Below, piece by piece: positions 42,601 through 55,016 of a stretch of 64,000 nt of DNA. Numbering within the stretch: the stretch's first letter is position 1; each line of letters begins with the position of its first letter. The DNA comes from Myripristis murdjan (lineage: Eukaryota; Chordata; Actinopteri; Holocentriformes; Holocentridae), in contig NC_043990.1 of NCBI RefSeq assembly GCF_902150065.1, positions 17,521,699 to 17,585,698 of the forward strand. The letters are read 5' to 3'. The position numbers were made by a program, and so were the translations under genes. The notes beneath the pieces are model-generated. The model saw only the letters and a program-made list of their open reading frames with translations. It was not told the origin of the DNA and did not search any database.

Positions 42601-44989
42601 CCCCCTGCTGCACAAGAGTGGGTTGTCCTCACTTCCACCTCCATCGTCTGCAAATGTTCCTTGACTTATGGAGTTTATTTTATTTTATTCATGTGGAGAG
42701 AATTAGCTCCTTTTAGAATTAGCAAAAAAGACGTATAAAGGGGCTTGTAAGATTACAGCATATTAACATCACTGACTGAACAACCTGGGCAGAGCTAAAA
42801 CTAGTTTGTTCCTGATTGGTTTTACTCCCTCTGTTTCAGTTTCTGTCCTACTGGTCGGCTTGTCAACATATGTGTGTTGCTCTTTCCCTTTTGGTTTTTA
42901 AGTCATGTACATATCTAAAGAAAAACAGAAACTTAACAAACAAGCTAGTGCCAGGGATCCTTGGATGTTCCCTGGATTGTTTCACTCACTCATTGTTTCA
43001 CTGATTGGTGATTTCACTGATCAGTTCCTCCTCTCTCCTTGAATCAGTGAAATCTACTAGAGTAGTTTTTAATTGGAATGAAAACCTGCTGACTCTCGGC
43101 TCTCCATGGCACAGGGTTGCCTGCCCCTGGTTTAGGGTGGCGAGATGCAAATTAAATCTATTTCTTAGTTATGAAGTTATGAAGCAGTAACGGTCCCTAA
43201 TAGCCATCCACAGGTAATTACAGGACAGAGGAAGACAGTGCATGTCATGTCAGCATCAAAGGCCCCTTGAAACAGTACCATATGGTGTGAAACTATTTTG
43301 TGATATTTTACGGGCAGTAGTTTGCAAACCCTTGGGGAGGAGGGGTCCTTGTTCAACATAGATGCACAGAAATTTTATAGACGGACCTATAGAGGGGTTA
43401 CAAGGTTAGTTGCCATTTTTAATAAAGCAAATCATTTTCCACTTCAGTACCCTTTTCCAGTGTCCTTTTATACACTTTTTATATAAAATGCCAAAGACCT
43501 CAAGGCTCAGTGTTTGCTTAAGCTTAAGTGCATGAAACCTCACATGGTGTGACACAACATCATACGGTGTGACAGGTTTTGCTTCTCTCTCCATATGAAC
43601 CATATTTTCCTACAGACATAATAATTATTCATTTTAGCTAACAGTTTATTCTTATATGTTATAACTAATATCTAAGTTTAGTGTATGTTTTGTCCTTCCA
43701 TGTGCTCAATCAAGCCACTGTAGCTCTCCCACTGGAGAGCCCCAAGTCCAGTCAGAAGATGCCATCTCATGAACCCGCCCCCGAGACAAGTTCAGATGGA
43801 GGGACAGTTTGTTAATGTTAAATATGATGACAGACCGTATGTGGACAGATCATGGGGATATATGGGGAGAAGGAGGTGCAGGTGACCTGGATGCAACAAC
43901 TTGGAGAGAAAAATGCCAAACAAATCAGATTGTAGTTTCTATCATCTCAATCAACTTGTCTGAGGATTATCAGAATTTACACCAAGCAGCCAGTTTGCCA
44001 CACTCTTAAAATATGACGGCCTTATTTATGAGGATGAAGATGAGAAGATAGGTGAGGAGGACATGAGAGGAGAGGAGGAGGAGAGATGAGGGATGGGGTG
44101 GAGAGGAGAGAGATGGGGAGACAGAGTAAGAGAGGGAACATACAGAAAAAAGAAAAAGGAGAAGAAGACAAGGAGAAAGGTGTAGGGGTGGGGGGGGTAG
44201 TGGACCTTGGATCAGTTGTTGCAGCTCATCACAGAGACAAAATCTTCAGCTGAGCTAACAAGAAAGGCTGAGCTGCATTTTAACATTTATATTTGTAATA
44301 AATGAAATCAAATAAAATGAAAAATGAATTTTAATTTGTTATGAATGAATCTTTGCTGTAAAATGTTTAGTGGCACAGTGTCCCACATTACAGGTGATTT
44401 TTCTTGAACTGACAAACTGTGACATGGTGCTGCTCATCCTGTGGTGTGACATCCAAAACTGTGACAATAAAAAGGCTTTGTTAATGATGACTCCTGAAAA
44501 TCTCAGTGGAACACATGGAAAACAATATCAGCAAGAGTCACAAGCTTTTAGATTTCGAACAGGGTTTGTCAGAATTAATCTAAAATATATTGAAAGACAG
44601 GACAGATGCCTTACTATGCACGATAATTTAGAAAAAATAACGCAAAATGTAGTGGTGTGCGCAAGTAAACGCTGGATCTCCAAATAGTAATGGAGAATTA
44701 TGATAAATTGAGTTACTTGCGAAAAGTATACCTCATTTTCATGTTATATACAATAACTTTCATGTCACACCATAAATTCAGATCCCAATGCAAAATCTAA
44801 AAGCCCGTAGGCTATATATTTTAGAAACTCTAAGAGTCAGTACAACACAGCTCAATAATTTTCATGCCTCATTTTTGAAGTAAAACAACAACAACAACTT
44901 TTTTTTTAATCAGTCTGAAACAGTGTATCAGCTGAGCCAAACACTACTAGCGCACTGTGCAGCCCGTAGATAGCGGCAGGGTGGACAGT
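36562..44989. other. Gene-poor spacer between FAM83H and the RTP-like gene
   Basis: About 8.4 kb between divergently oriented genes. It contains (TG)n near 38417-38438, (TC)n runs at about 39091-39118 and 39619-39658, a purine-rich GAGGA tract at about 44040-44200, and one copy of a 29-bp sequence repeated near 46.1 kb. Open frames are short, lack family signatures and often overlap simple repeats. No gene, RNA gene or intact mobile element could be recognised. Confidence 0.5.
42212..42240. repeat. 29-bp exact repeat, copy 1
   Basis: The 29 nt beginning GCTTCCTTAATGG and ending TTTAGGGCATTTC are identical to 46117-46145. Similarity stops at both edges, so it is either a conserved piece of an old interspersed repeat or a short duplication. 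Confidence 0.7.
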
Positions 44990-44999
44990 GGAAGTGTAA

Positions 45000-45009
45000 T
45001 TTCGTTTTC
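45000..45009 (-). promoter_or_regulatory. ISRE-like interferon response element upstream of the RTP-like gene
   Basis: On the minus strand the sequence reads GAAAACGAAA, an exact fit to the GAAANNGAAA core bound by IRF and ISGF3 factors. It lies about 135 nt upstream of the ATG at 45143, a normal promoter distance. Fish RTP-like genes are known as interferon-induced, which makes the site plausible, but a 10-nt match can occur by chance. Confidence 0.45.
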
Positions 45010-45142
45010 CTTAGTGATGCTGTTTTGCACGCAGGAGAGATTATAAACCAGGGCAGACTGCAGGAGCGACAACACAGACGACCTGAGAGAGACGCGTCCC
45101 CTCGTTTTGCCTCGGAAAATAAAACAAAACTAAAGAAAAACC

Positions 45143-46696
45143 ATGAGCACAGGTAGGCGTTAATACCAACTTGATGTGTGAGACGTAATATATATATATA
45201 TTTTTTTTTATTAAGGTTCACATACTGTAATTGCACCCTATATTGTTATAGCTGACATGATAAGTACAATTTCCTGTGTTTACAGACCACTGCAATCATA
45301 ATCCATCTTTGGGGGATATTGTGTTTATTCTAATTATATAAAATATCAGATCAGAATGGGGGTGGGCGAGGTCCTGCGCTGGAGTCGCAGACTTGAAAAA
45401 ACAAAACAAAACAAAACAAACAAAAAAAAAACAGTGTTTGGTCCAAACTGTTTTGTTTTATTCTAATTTCTGCAGATAGTGTGGGGATTTCCCTTAAGAG
45501 GAACAGTGCCCACATTTCTAGGCCAACTAAGCGAGAGTATCTCATGCTGTGTTTGTGGTGTTTTATCCTGCAGAGTGGGTTCCCTCACTGTGGATATACC
45601 AATTCGAGCAAATGGTGGACGAGCAGCTGGACTATGGAGACCAGTGGGGCCTCAACTTTAACTACAGCCAGACAAATGAAGTCACCAATGAGGAGAATAA
45701 GAGAGGCTGGAAAGTCTGCTGCTGCCGCACGTTTGGAGAGTGAGTGTGGTTGTGTATGCTCATATCAGCACATCAGCTAAGGATCATTACATAATACAGA
45801 TTAAATATTGGTGACTGGTGTTGTTGCATATTTAAGAACATTGAGGCAAAAAAAAAAAAAAAAAAAAAACTTCAAGGAAAACATCATGGAAAGTGCTACA
45901 GGATTTTGGATTTTGTGCCTGCCTTGTTGTGCTCTGTCAAGCGTCTAATCATTCCTGTGGCAACTCACAGGCCTCAGGTCATCTGATCCAGTGTCATAGC
46001 ATGACAATACAACAGGCTGTCTGCTAAATCAAAGTGTCATTCTGTGGAAAAACATGGTATTGCATCTTGAACGTGGAGTTGTAAAAGACAGGCTTAGACG
46101 TTGGACAAAAGCAGTGGCTTCCTTAATGGAGATTTAGGGCATTTCTGGGTGGGTGAGAGTGAGTGTGTGTGAGAGTGTGTACAAAAACCTCTGAAGGTCT
46201 TATGCTTTTGGACATATTGTGTAAAATCGGAATGCCAGTAAAGCATTCTGAATTTAAATTGAGTATGTCAGCATTATAGAGCATGCGTCCCTGTCACACA
46301 TGATTGGTTAAATAAGGTGCATTGCATGTCCAGAAGGTTTAAAGTCCAGGTGTCCCCCGCAGCTTCCTGTGTCACTCCTGCCGGAGGACCTGGCCCTCGG
46401 CGCGGGTGGTGGTGTTGTTCCGCTACCGGCTGCGGGGTAACCAGCACCGGGGCACAGTCATCATGCGGCCCTTCAGACAGGCCTGTCGGGAGTGCCAAAA
46501 TAAAGAGTTCATACTCCCAGGTTTTTCTGAAGATGAGGTGAAACAGGCCCTCCTCAAGCTCTTCGCCAAGATACGCAAGAACTGCTACGGAGTAGAGGAT
46601 GGTGACTGTTCAGGGAGCACTGAAAATGTGTACACCAAACCCCATGAGGAAAACCTGTGTGAGGCATGCAGCGAGGGCATTTGTCAGGAAGAATAA
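45143..46696 (+). CDS. Receptor-transporting-protein-like 3CxxC zinc-finger protein
   Basis: Three coding exons, 45143-45152, 45574-45739 and 46363-46696, join in frame to 169 residues (MSTEWVPSLWIYQFEQMV...). The tiny first exon encodes only MST plus one base; its donor is GTAGGC. The centre carries the zf-3CxxC pattern: WKVCCC, FLCHSC, a TWPSARVVVLFRYRL strand, then RPFRQACREC. RTP proteins help receptors reach the membrane in mammals, while fish RTP3/RTP4-like genes are mainly interferon-stimulated. Unlike human RTPs no hydrophobic C-terminal anchor is visible; the product ends in an acidic Cys-containing tail (CEACSEGICQEE). A GTGAGT donor follows a few bases after the stop, so the 3' UTR may be spliced. 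Paralogue assignment (rtp3 or rtp4-like) is not decided. Confidence 0.82.
46117..46145. repeat. 29-bp exact repeat, copy 2
   Basis: Identical to 42212-42240, in the same orientation, 3.9 kb away. It lies in the second intron of the RTP-like gene. Confidence 0.7.
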
Positions 46697-47440
46697 ATAG
46701 AGGTGAGTGAGACAGAGAGAAAATGGAATATGAAAGCAGAGATTTTTTCCTGTAATTAAAACAAACAGCAATAACCAAAAAATACCATTCCTACTGGGAG
46801 AAAAGCTAAAATGCTTTGCAGTAGATGCAGAACATGTGTTGTCCTGCAGTAAACCTGACTAACAAGACAAGACAACCAGACAAGACCATACACCCAGAGT
46901 CCACAGTTCAATACAGCAGCTCTGCCATAAATTAAAGTTTATAATGTTCAGTGTTTGTTCATGTTGTGGAGAAATGTTGTGTTTAAATTTAATGCTGTGT
47001 TCATTACTGGGGTTGTAGTTTGCAGAGGTCTTGTAGTGGACTACATTATATTGAGAGGTGTTTCTAATTTTTTGTCCTCCCCATTTATATACAAGGTGGG
47101 GTGGGGTATAATAGTAGAAACATGCATTATAGGCATCAGAAAAGATTTTGATTCTGATTTTGAACATTATGCTGAAAGTTTGTGATTTACTCAAAAGTTT
47201 GCTTAAGTGTTGAGTGTGTGTCACTCAAGTGTTTGTTTGCTAATTAGCTTTTTTTTTTTTTTTTTTAATTAATGTGTTATCGTTATTACTTTTTGTTGTA
47301 TAATATTTTGGGTAATGTAGGACGTATCTCCTGAAAAAACTGTCTTACTTGAATTGAGAGACCACATTCTTTTCCTCCAAGATGTTGAAGTATTGTATTT
47401 TTTCAAATTGTCAATAAACTAAAGTTTAAAGGTTTATCGA
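46697..47440 (+). other. 3' UTR and spacer after the RTP-like gene
   Basis: AT-rich stretch with a splice donor (GTGAGT near 46703) soon after the stop, a poly-T run near 47250 and an AATAAA signal at 47413-47418 that probably ends the transcript. The ANKIB1 promoter begins within about 100 bp, so the two genes are nearly abutting head to tail. Confidence 0.5.
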
Positions 47441-47499
47441 TGTGCTCATAATTTCCACGAGTGCGCTCATCTGAAACACACAGAGCTCAGGCAAATCTC

Positions 47500-47814
47500 T
47501 CAGAATGGGAGAAAAGCACTAAAGTGTACAAAACGAGCGCACCCAGACGTCGACCAATCAGAGGACACAAGTCCGTGTGACGGTTGACCTGGCGCCTGCG
47601 CAGTGCGGTTTTCTTTTTGGCAGCAACAACAACAGAGCAGAAGCGACCCAGTCAGACTCCTCGCCTTCCGCTCTCAGCATCATCCCTGCTGGGTCCCGGC
47701 GGCAGAGAGGATGGTTCATCTGAAAACCTGGATGCGAGCAACACTATTAAGATAATGGCAGTCGATTTACATAAGTTTTTGGATGTGCGACTATCGACCA
47801 AGTAAAACGACCGT
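47500..47814 (+). promoter_or_regulatory. ankib1: Putative ANKIB1 promoter and non-coding exon 1
   Basis: A CpG-rich block contains a CCAAT box (47554-47558, GACCAATCAG) and, about 40 bp downstream, GCGCCTGCGCAGTGCG (47592-47607), close to the palindromic NRF-1 site. The block ends at a consensus donor, GTAAGT at 47815-47820. The exon would join to the acceptor at 50547-50548, which lies in the 5' UTR of the first coding exon. There is no TATA box, as is usual for a broadly expressed gene. The start site is inferred. Confidence 0.55.
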
Positions 47815-49002
47815 GTAAGTAAAACGCTGTCGGTTAAGATTTGGATGTTGAGGCTAACTCGCTAACGTTAACCCGGGAGAAGGTTTGCTAGCTGCCGTGG
47901 CTTGCCTTAGGTTGTTGTCTCCCCCCCGGTAACGCTACAGCCTTTGTTATCCTAAATTCAAAATTAACGGTTAAACAGTCTTAAGTCGCCCTTCTCGGTG
48001 CCGTGGCCGCCTCGCTTTCCACTTGGTCTAATTTGAGAGACTGTCCGGTGTTGTTGAACAAAAGAAGCGTGAACTGTGCTGTCTGTGGGGCCGCATGGGC
48101 ACACAAGCACACACAAGTCGGCTGGGTAGCCACCTCTCTCCGGGCTCTCTGTGTTTGTTTTGTGGTCCATTTTCATGCTGACACACTTCTCCACGGCTAA
48201 ACCACATGAGGTCTGACCTGAATGGAGCTGATAACACGCGTGACCTAGCTAGTTTTAGCAAACCAACGCTGAAATGGAAATGAATTGGGGCTGTATTATC
48301 TCGTGATGCGTCTTTTTTTCTTCTTCTTAATGTGTCTCACCACAACCAGACTGTCATCCAGCCCGCAGCAACACGTTTGACCGTGATTTTTAGGGTTGAT
48401 ATCAGGTCAGAGATCAGCTGACACCACTATCAAATGCACTTTGGCATCTGACAGTTGTTGTGGCGTTTTATGAGGTGGATTTTTATTGCGAATCCATGTA
48501 ATCAGGACTACAGTCTTGTCTGAGACTTTTAAATAACCGTGATTTGAATAACAAAAAATGTTGGTCAACAGAACAGTATGTTCCAAAACTCATCACACGT
48601 TTCAGAGTTGACTTTTGTCACACTGAACATTTGCTCTAGCATTGGTTTACCGACTTCTTCAACTGAACACAAGTTTTAGACCTTAGTTATTGTTTCAGGA
48701 CTCACTTCTGTATTATATTACTGAGGATCTTGTGCTCTATAAATGACTGTGCATTGTGAGACAGTTATGGTGTTCTGGCAGTGGTGGCAGTGATGGCCTG
48801 GCTTCCTGCATTCCTGACAAGAATATTCACCAAGTTCATGCTTTAAGAGGTCATGTGTTTGGGATTCTTGAGCTTGTGTCGGCCAAGTCTTGATTGTTAA
48901 ATTGGACTTACGGCTGAAGTCAGGAAAAGGATTTACAAGCCTGTGCTGTGCAAAGCTGCGGTGTTATAACAATGTGACACCTATGACAAATACTGCCTTA
49001 GT

Positions 49003-49039
<37 letters not shown>

Positions 49040-50548
49040 AAACATACCACAGGGCCATATCTCCTGCGCTTTGGTTTGAGACTGATAAGACAAATGCTCA
49101 TTCAACAATGACACAAGCTGTCCTCTTTAGCCTTGCTCCACTTGACCGCTAAATGACTTGTAGGCTTTGGTAATAGCAGATGATAGCAGTGTCACTACAA
49201 ACCACTAACAGCAGGGCCCAAAGATCTCTGGAATTTCTAAGTTCCGCCACGTCCAGGCTGTCTGTCCTTATTTAGCATGAGAGAGAGACCGGCTGAGACA
49301 CAGAGAGGGGTGAAGTGAACTGGAAGTAAACCTCTGTGCACAAAACAGAGAGCCAAGCAGACAGACTGACCTATTAACTGTAGTACCCCCCACCCCCCAC
49401 ACACACACACTCGCACACATGCACAAGATCCAGTATACTGCAGGCATCACTGGAGCAGAACTCACAAAATGTTGACTATTATTTATCAGCGGTGTTAGCC
49501 CTCTGGATGGCCTGTACATCTCCGTCTGTCTGTCTATGTTTTTGTCTGTGTCCGTCTGCCATTACGTAGAAATGGAGGCAGCCAGCCACATTATTCAAAT
49601 GTTCCAGAGCTGGCCAGCCAGTGGCCAACTGTAGCTCGGCTAAAAGAGGCTCTTTGTATGGGGCCAGACAGATGGCTATAGAATGAAGACTGTAATGATA
49701 CCCTCGACAGCCCGATACACACAGACACATGCACACACAGGCTACACTCATTAGAGGATGTAATGGTGTGTGTGTATGTGTGTGTTAAACAAAGCACAAA
49801 GTGTGTCCTTTTTTGGGCCGGGTGTGTGGGAGAGAAAGGAAGCAGAACATATTGATAAAGATGGTGATTATGTGTGTGGTTTAAAAAGAAAGGGGAAAAA
49901 AGACAGACATTGAGAGCTAAACTTGCTTAAGTAGTTTTCTAGGAGAAGAGCCTTAGCAGCTACAGCTGTCATGCTTGTGATTCTTTTGCTGGGAGCCTGA
50001 TAACAACACAAAACTGGTTTGGTTCCAGAATATTAGTGTTGCATGGTTAGATGCACACTCACGCATATCTCCTGTAACAGACAAATAAATAAACAGCCTG
50101 ATATATGCAGTGGTAATATTGACTCTGCCTTTTATCAGCTGACTAACAAATCAATGGTGTGGACATAATTAACCAACTCCCTCACTCTAGTCATCTCCCT
50201 GTCTGCCTTCACTTCTCTGTCCCTCTTTTTTCCTCTCTTTCCTGTAAGATAACATCTTTGCTGCGGCACACCCAACTGATCGATGGATGGACTGATTGAT
50301 TGTCTCTCTCTCTCTCTCTCTGTGTTCCTCTTTATCTCTCTTCCTTCCTGCTCTTTTCTTCCACTATTTGTGTCTTGTTCTTTCCCATCCCATTCCCGCC
50401 TTCTTTTCCATTCTTCTCATTCTAATTGCCTCCTCTTCTCATGTCCTTGTTGCCCTACAAATCTGTGACCCTTTCCTCCCATCAATCTTTTTCTCTCTCT
50501 CTCTGTTCTGTCACCCACCCTCTCTCTCTCTCTCTCTCCATCTTCCAG
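47815..50548 (+). other. ankib1: ANKIB1 intron 1 (5' UTR intron)
   Basis: About 2.7 kb between the putative exon 1 and the first coding exon. It contains a 28-nt poly-T run (49004-49031) and ends in a long pyrimidine-rich, (TC)n-laden tract leading to TTCCAG. No gene is recognised inside. Confidence 0.5.
49004..49031. repeat. Poly-T tract
   Basis: Twenty-eight consecutive T residues in ANKIB1 intron 1; no retroelement body was recognised next to it. Confidence 0.9.
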
Positions 50549-50704
50549 GGCAGGGGCATACCACAAACCATGTTGCTCTAACTTCCAATCTGTGGTGAAC
50601 GGGGGCGGAGGAAGAGGAGGAGGAGGAGGAGGACGACAGCGCAGGCAGACAGGCAGGCATCTATCACAACTCCAAAGTAGGTGGCCCTAAGCGAGGTTGC
50701 AGCC

Positions 50705-53364
50705 ATGGGCAACACTGCCACCAAGTTTCGCAAGGCCCTGGTGAGCGGCGATGAGGCCCTGGCCTGGCAGCTGTATGAAGGCAATCCCCAGTTCAGGGAG
50801 GGCCTGGACCCAAATGCGTCGTATGGAGAGCAGTACCAGCACAACACACCGCTGCACTACGTCTGCCGCCATGCCATGACACGGCTGCTCAGGTAAAACA
50901 GACAGAGAGTTTCCTATGTATTCATGCAGCAGTGATGGAGTAAACAGAAGTGTGAAGTCAAATAAATGTAGTGTAATTAAGCCAGTTTTCCTGCCAGAAA
51001 CCAAAAAAAGCATAGTCCTTTTGTTTAGGATTAATAAATAAGTTTTTAGTGCTGCCATGGACAATGTAGTCACTGCAGCGCTACTATGTCATATTGATGC
51101 TCATGCACATAGTTTGAGTGACACATATTTTCAGTCAAGTACAAGCATTCACAGACAAAATGACTGCTTTGATTTCATTACCCAGGGAATATAAAGAGGA
51201 GTGACAAATTAAAGGCAGACTCAAAGTGATTGAGTGATCCATGGCATGTTAAAAACAGGGTTCTGAGTGCTTCATAATGAACTGGTGTGTTTTATTTGTC
51301 ATGGGCTGACGTCATTGTCAGCCCCTTCGAGGGACATACAAACAAACACACAACCATTTGAGATGATCTGTGATTTCCATGCAGCCCATTCGCTAAAAAA
51401 AGAGACAAAACACACAATAAACAAAATAAAAGATTAATTAGACTGATAGCATTATGATTTTGCATTTTTTATTGATATTGCAATAATCGTGCTGGAAATC
51501 TGACATCGTGACAGCCCTAATCTCAATGCACCTGCATGGTCCTACACATGTAGTCTTACTCAGAACTGGTGTACACATACAGACACACCCTCCCTCCCTT
51601 GGATGAGGGGAGGGTGTGTCTGTGACATAAATGGTCACTGAATACATGCAACAGAGAGAGGTCAAAAGACAAAATTACAGAGAGTAAGACACAGTGGATC
51701 GCTTTTTTTCCTTGTGGGTATAATCAGGCTGCTGGCCATGAGTGAGACAGCTGCTTCTGTGACTCAGTAGCCCTCCTCACCTCCTCCTCCTCCTTGTACT
51801 CTTCCTCTCTCTTGCCCTTTTTCCCCATGATTACAGGGGGGGCAGAGGAAGCTGTTTGAAAAGGCCAGTGAATTATCTGTGTGTGTATGTGTGTTTGTGT
51901 TTGTGTGTGAAGGGATAAAGGTCCAATAGAAAAACAGTGTCCGTGTGTGTGTTGTGGTTCTCTGTTGTGTATTTGACTGTATATTGCACTCAGACACTCC
52001 ATTTGCAGTTTATTTGTGTGTCTTCCTGCTAACCGGTAACAGGCCGGAGAGGAAGGCTGGACACAGCGCAGCGTTCTCGATAAGTATCACAGGAAATGCT
52101 TTTTGGTTCATACAACCTGACTAGACTCAGGCAGCAGATAAATGACTGGCAAAACCTGGACCAAATAACCAATCACAGATAGTGGAAGAGTGAGGGCTTG
52201 TGGATGCACTACCTTATTTTTAAGATTTTTGTTGCATATCGGTTCTGGTAATCTTTGTGAGATAAGGGGATTGTGCACTTACGAGTTTTACTGGAAAAAT
52301 GGGTGTGGTTCAGGAAGCACAACCCTTCCTCGACAACAACTGAATACACAGTCTTCAGAATATGTGAATGGTTATTGTTAATTTATCAGTCGTTGTAAAC
52401 AGTAGATTTGATTCACTGAAGGAAAGCAAAGAATTGAAACAAAACTGAATTTTTGTTGGGTGTTGGGTTGTATGCTTACCTGGATGTTATATGAATTCAC
52501 ATGATGGTGAAGTTAGTTGCTCTTGCTCCTGTGGACTGGTAATCCAGAACACTGTGTTTGTATCTCTCCATTCACTTCCATAACATGGCTAAACGGCTCC
52601 CACAATACCATTTTTAGCACTTCAGCGAACTCAAAAAAAGCAGAATATGCCAGTTTAAAAAACATCATGTCCGTGTACCCATTTTTGTGGAAATTAGCTA
52701 GCTCTTTTCCTGTTATTTTCTTATTTGAACTGGAAAGTAGATCTGGCATGCAGCATTTGCAGGAGACTACTAATACTATTGTTGTGTCAGGAAGAAACGG
52801 CCTGGTAGCACTTTCATATAACTGAACTAAAAAATGGGTACTGGGGCTTGTTACTTTGTATAATGGCCTAATCGGCTTTGTTCACATTTGTTTATGTGCT
52901 AAAAGTGTTATTTTTGGAGACTTGTTTTGCTGCTCTGTGGAGGTAAATGCAGCCCAAGGGAGTAGGGGCAATTAACAAGGATATTCCACTACCTCATTTA
53001 ACACCCAGGTAACTATACAACCCAACTCTACCAAAATTCAATTTTGCTTTAAAGAAATTTCATAGTCAGGGTACAACATTTTAACTAAGCATGACAACAC
53101 TTTTCTTCATCATTTTTCTTTTTTGAGTCTGAAGTGTTCCTCTTGCTGAGGCACCTTGTGCTTTCTCACTACAGACCAATGACCAAATCCAGTTCAGAGT
53201 GAAAACACATTATAACCTTCGCCAGAAGCCTTTTCCAAGAGCCTTCATTAAATTAGATCCTGAACAGCAACTCTGGTGCTTGACGATTGCAGCAAAGATT
53301 GTGTTCTTTCCTTCCACTTCCACTAGACTTATATTAGGGCCATTCATCCTTATCATAAGGTTGT

Positions 53365-53461
<97 letters not shown>

Positions 53462-54264
53462 TAGGAGCTGTGGGGGCACTGGGGTGTAGTCAAGAGGGGA
53501 GTGATTAGTGATTATTGCTGTGTAGGTGAATTGACCTCCTTGACAGTATCCAGTCGTCAGGGAGGCTGTAGGAGCTGGCAGCTGGGGAGTGGCTGGCAGG
53601 ATGAGAAGGTGAAAGAGTAAGAGGGCAGCAGAGGGAGGGACAGGAAGAAGGAACGTTCAAATCACTGGATAGTCTACTGCAACATCTTAATCGCTAGAGA
53701 CGCCAGTGTTGTCTTAGAGGGAGAGAGATTCTAGACAGCACCCACAAGACTTTATGCTGTTTTACAGAATATTTGGGTTGCAAATCCACATATCTACATT
53801 TATTTTGTGTATCCAAACAGTGTAAATCCTTTGAGATCTTATTAGTTACCCACATTTTTGACATTTGTTCTCAACAGATATTATGTTGAGAGGCTCATTT
53901 GATGTGTCACAATTGATACTGTAATAGAAAAAACTACCAGTGTTTTCTCTAACTTTCAGCTGTCATGAGAAAGTGGAGGAAAGGATGTCAAGTGCAAGAG
54001 AGGAGATGAGAAGGAAAATTACCTGGAAGATGATGACAGAAAGGGGAAGTGAAAGATAAAAGAGAGAAGATATTTAAAGATGGAAAGGCAGCAGGAAACA
54101 GAGAGAAAAATGAGAGATGGGTGGAGCCAAAGAAAAAAGGAATGGACGGAGTCGTAATCAGTAAATGGAGGTCCTGATGGACAGAGGGCAGAGAGCCTAT
54201 TTACCAAACAGATCTGCAACCACAGCCTGGCTCCCACTGCAGCTGGCAAATTCATCACTCTGTG

Positions 54265-54317
<53 letters not shown>

Positions 54318-54967
54318 GGGAGGAGGGGGCATGTGTGTACGATTGCCTGTCCATTATCTCAGGGATGTTAAACAGAAATAGTCAATGTTCAGCAATCTTC
54401 CTTTCTTCTCCCTCTCTCTACCCTCTTTTTACACTCGTATCTGCCATCACTCTCTTACTTAATCCCACGTTTTTTTCTTGCAATCCATTCTATCATTTCC
54501 TTTCCTGACACTCCACCTCTCTCTTAACTCTGTTTCACTCTTCTCCTTCCATCTTCTCCTGTCTGCCTGCTCTGTCTCTTGCCGCAAATCACCGCCACTC
54601 TTTCGTAATCCATTTCATTTCCTAACTCACTATATATTTTTCTCTCCTCATCCCATCCTTCTCTTCTTTACTCTACCCTCCTGAATCCATCCATCCATCC
54701 ACGTTAACTCCCCTGCCCCTCCCTCAAGGTCCTTCTTATACAGCAAAGAGGGCAACCCTAACAAACGAAATGTGCACAACGAAACGTGCCTCCACGTGCT
54801 GTGCCAGGGCCCGCAGATCCTGCTGCTGCCAGAGGGGGCGCTCTCCCCGCGGCTGGCCCGACCCCAAAGGGACGAGCAGCGCCGTGCAGACTGCCTGCAG
54901 GTACAAGTACACCGATATATTGAAGCTTGTTCCTTTTAATTCAGTCGACAAAGCTGATCCACAAATA

Positions 54968-55016
<49 letters not shown>

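Noticed and set aside
53210-53479. Long Thr-His / Cys-Val repeat open frames
   Set aside because: They are translations of the (TG)n microsatellite in both directions; the same applies to the frames at 54019-54371, 61770-61989 and 15647-15883.
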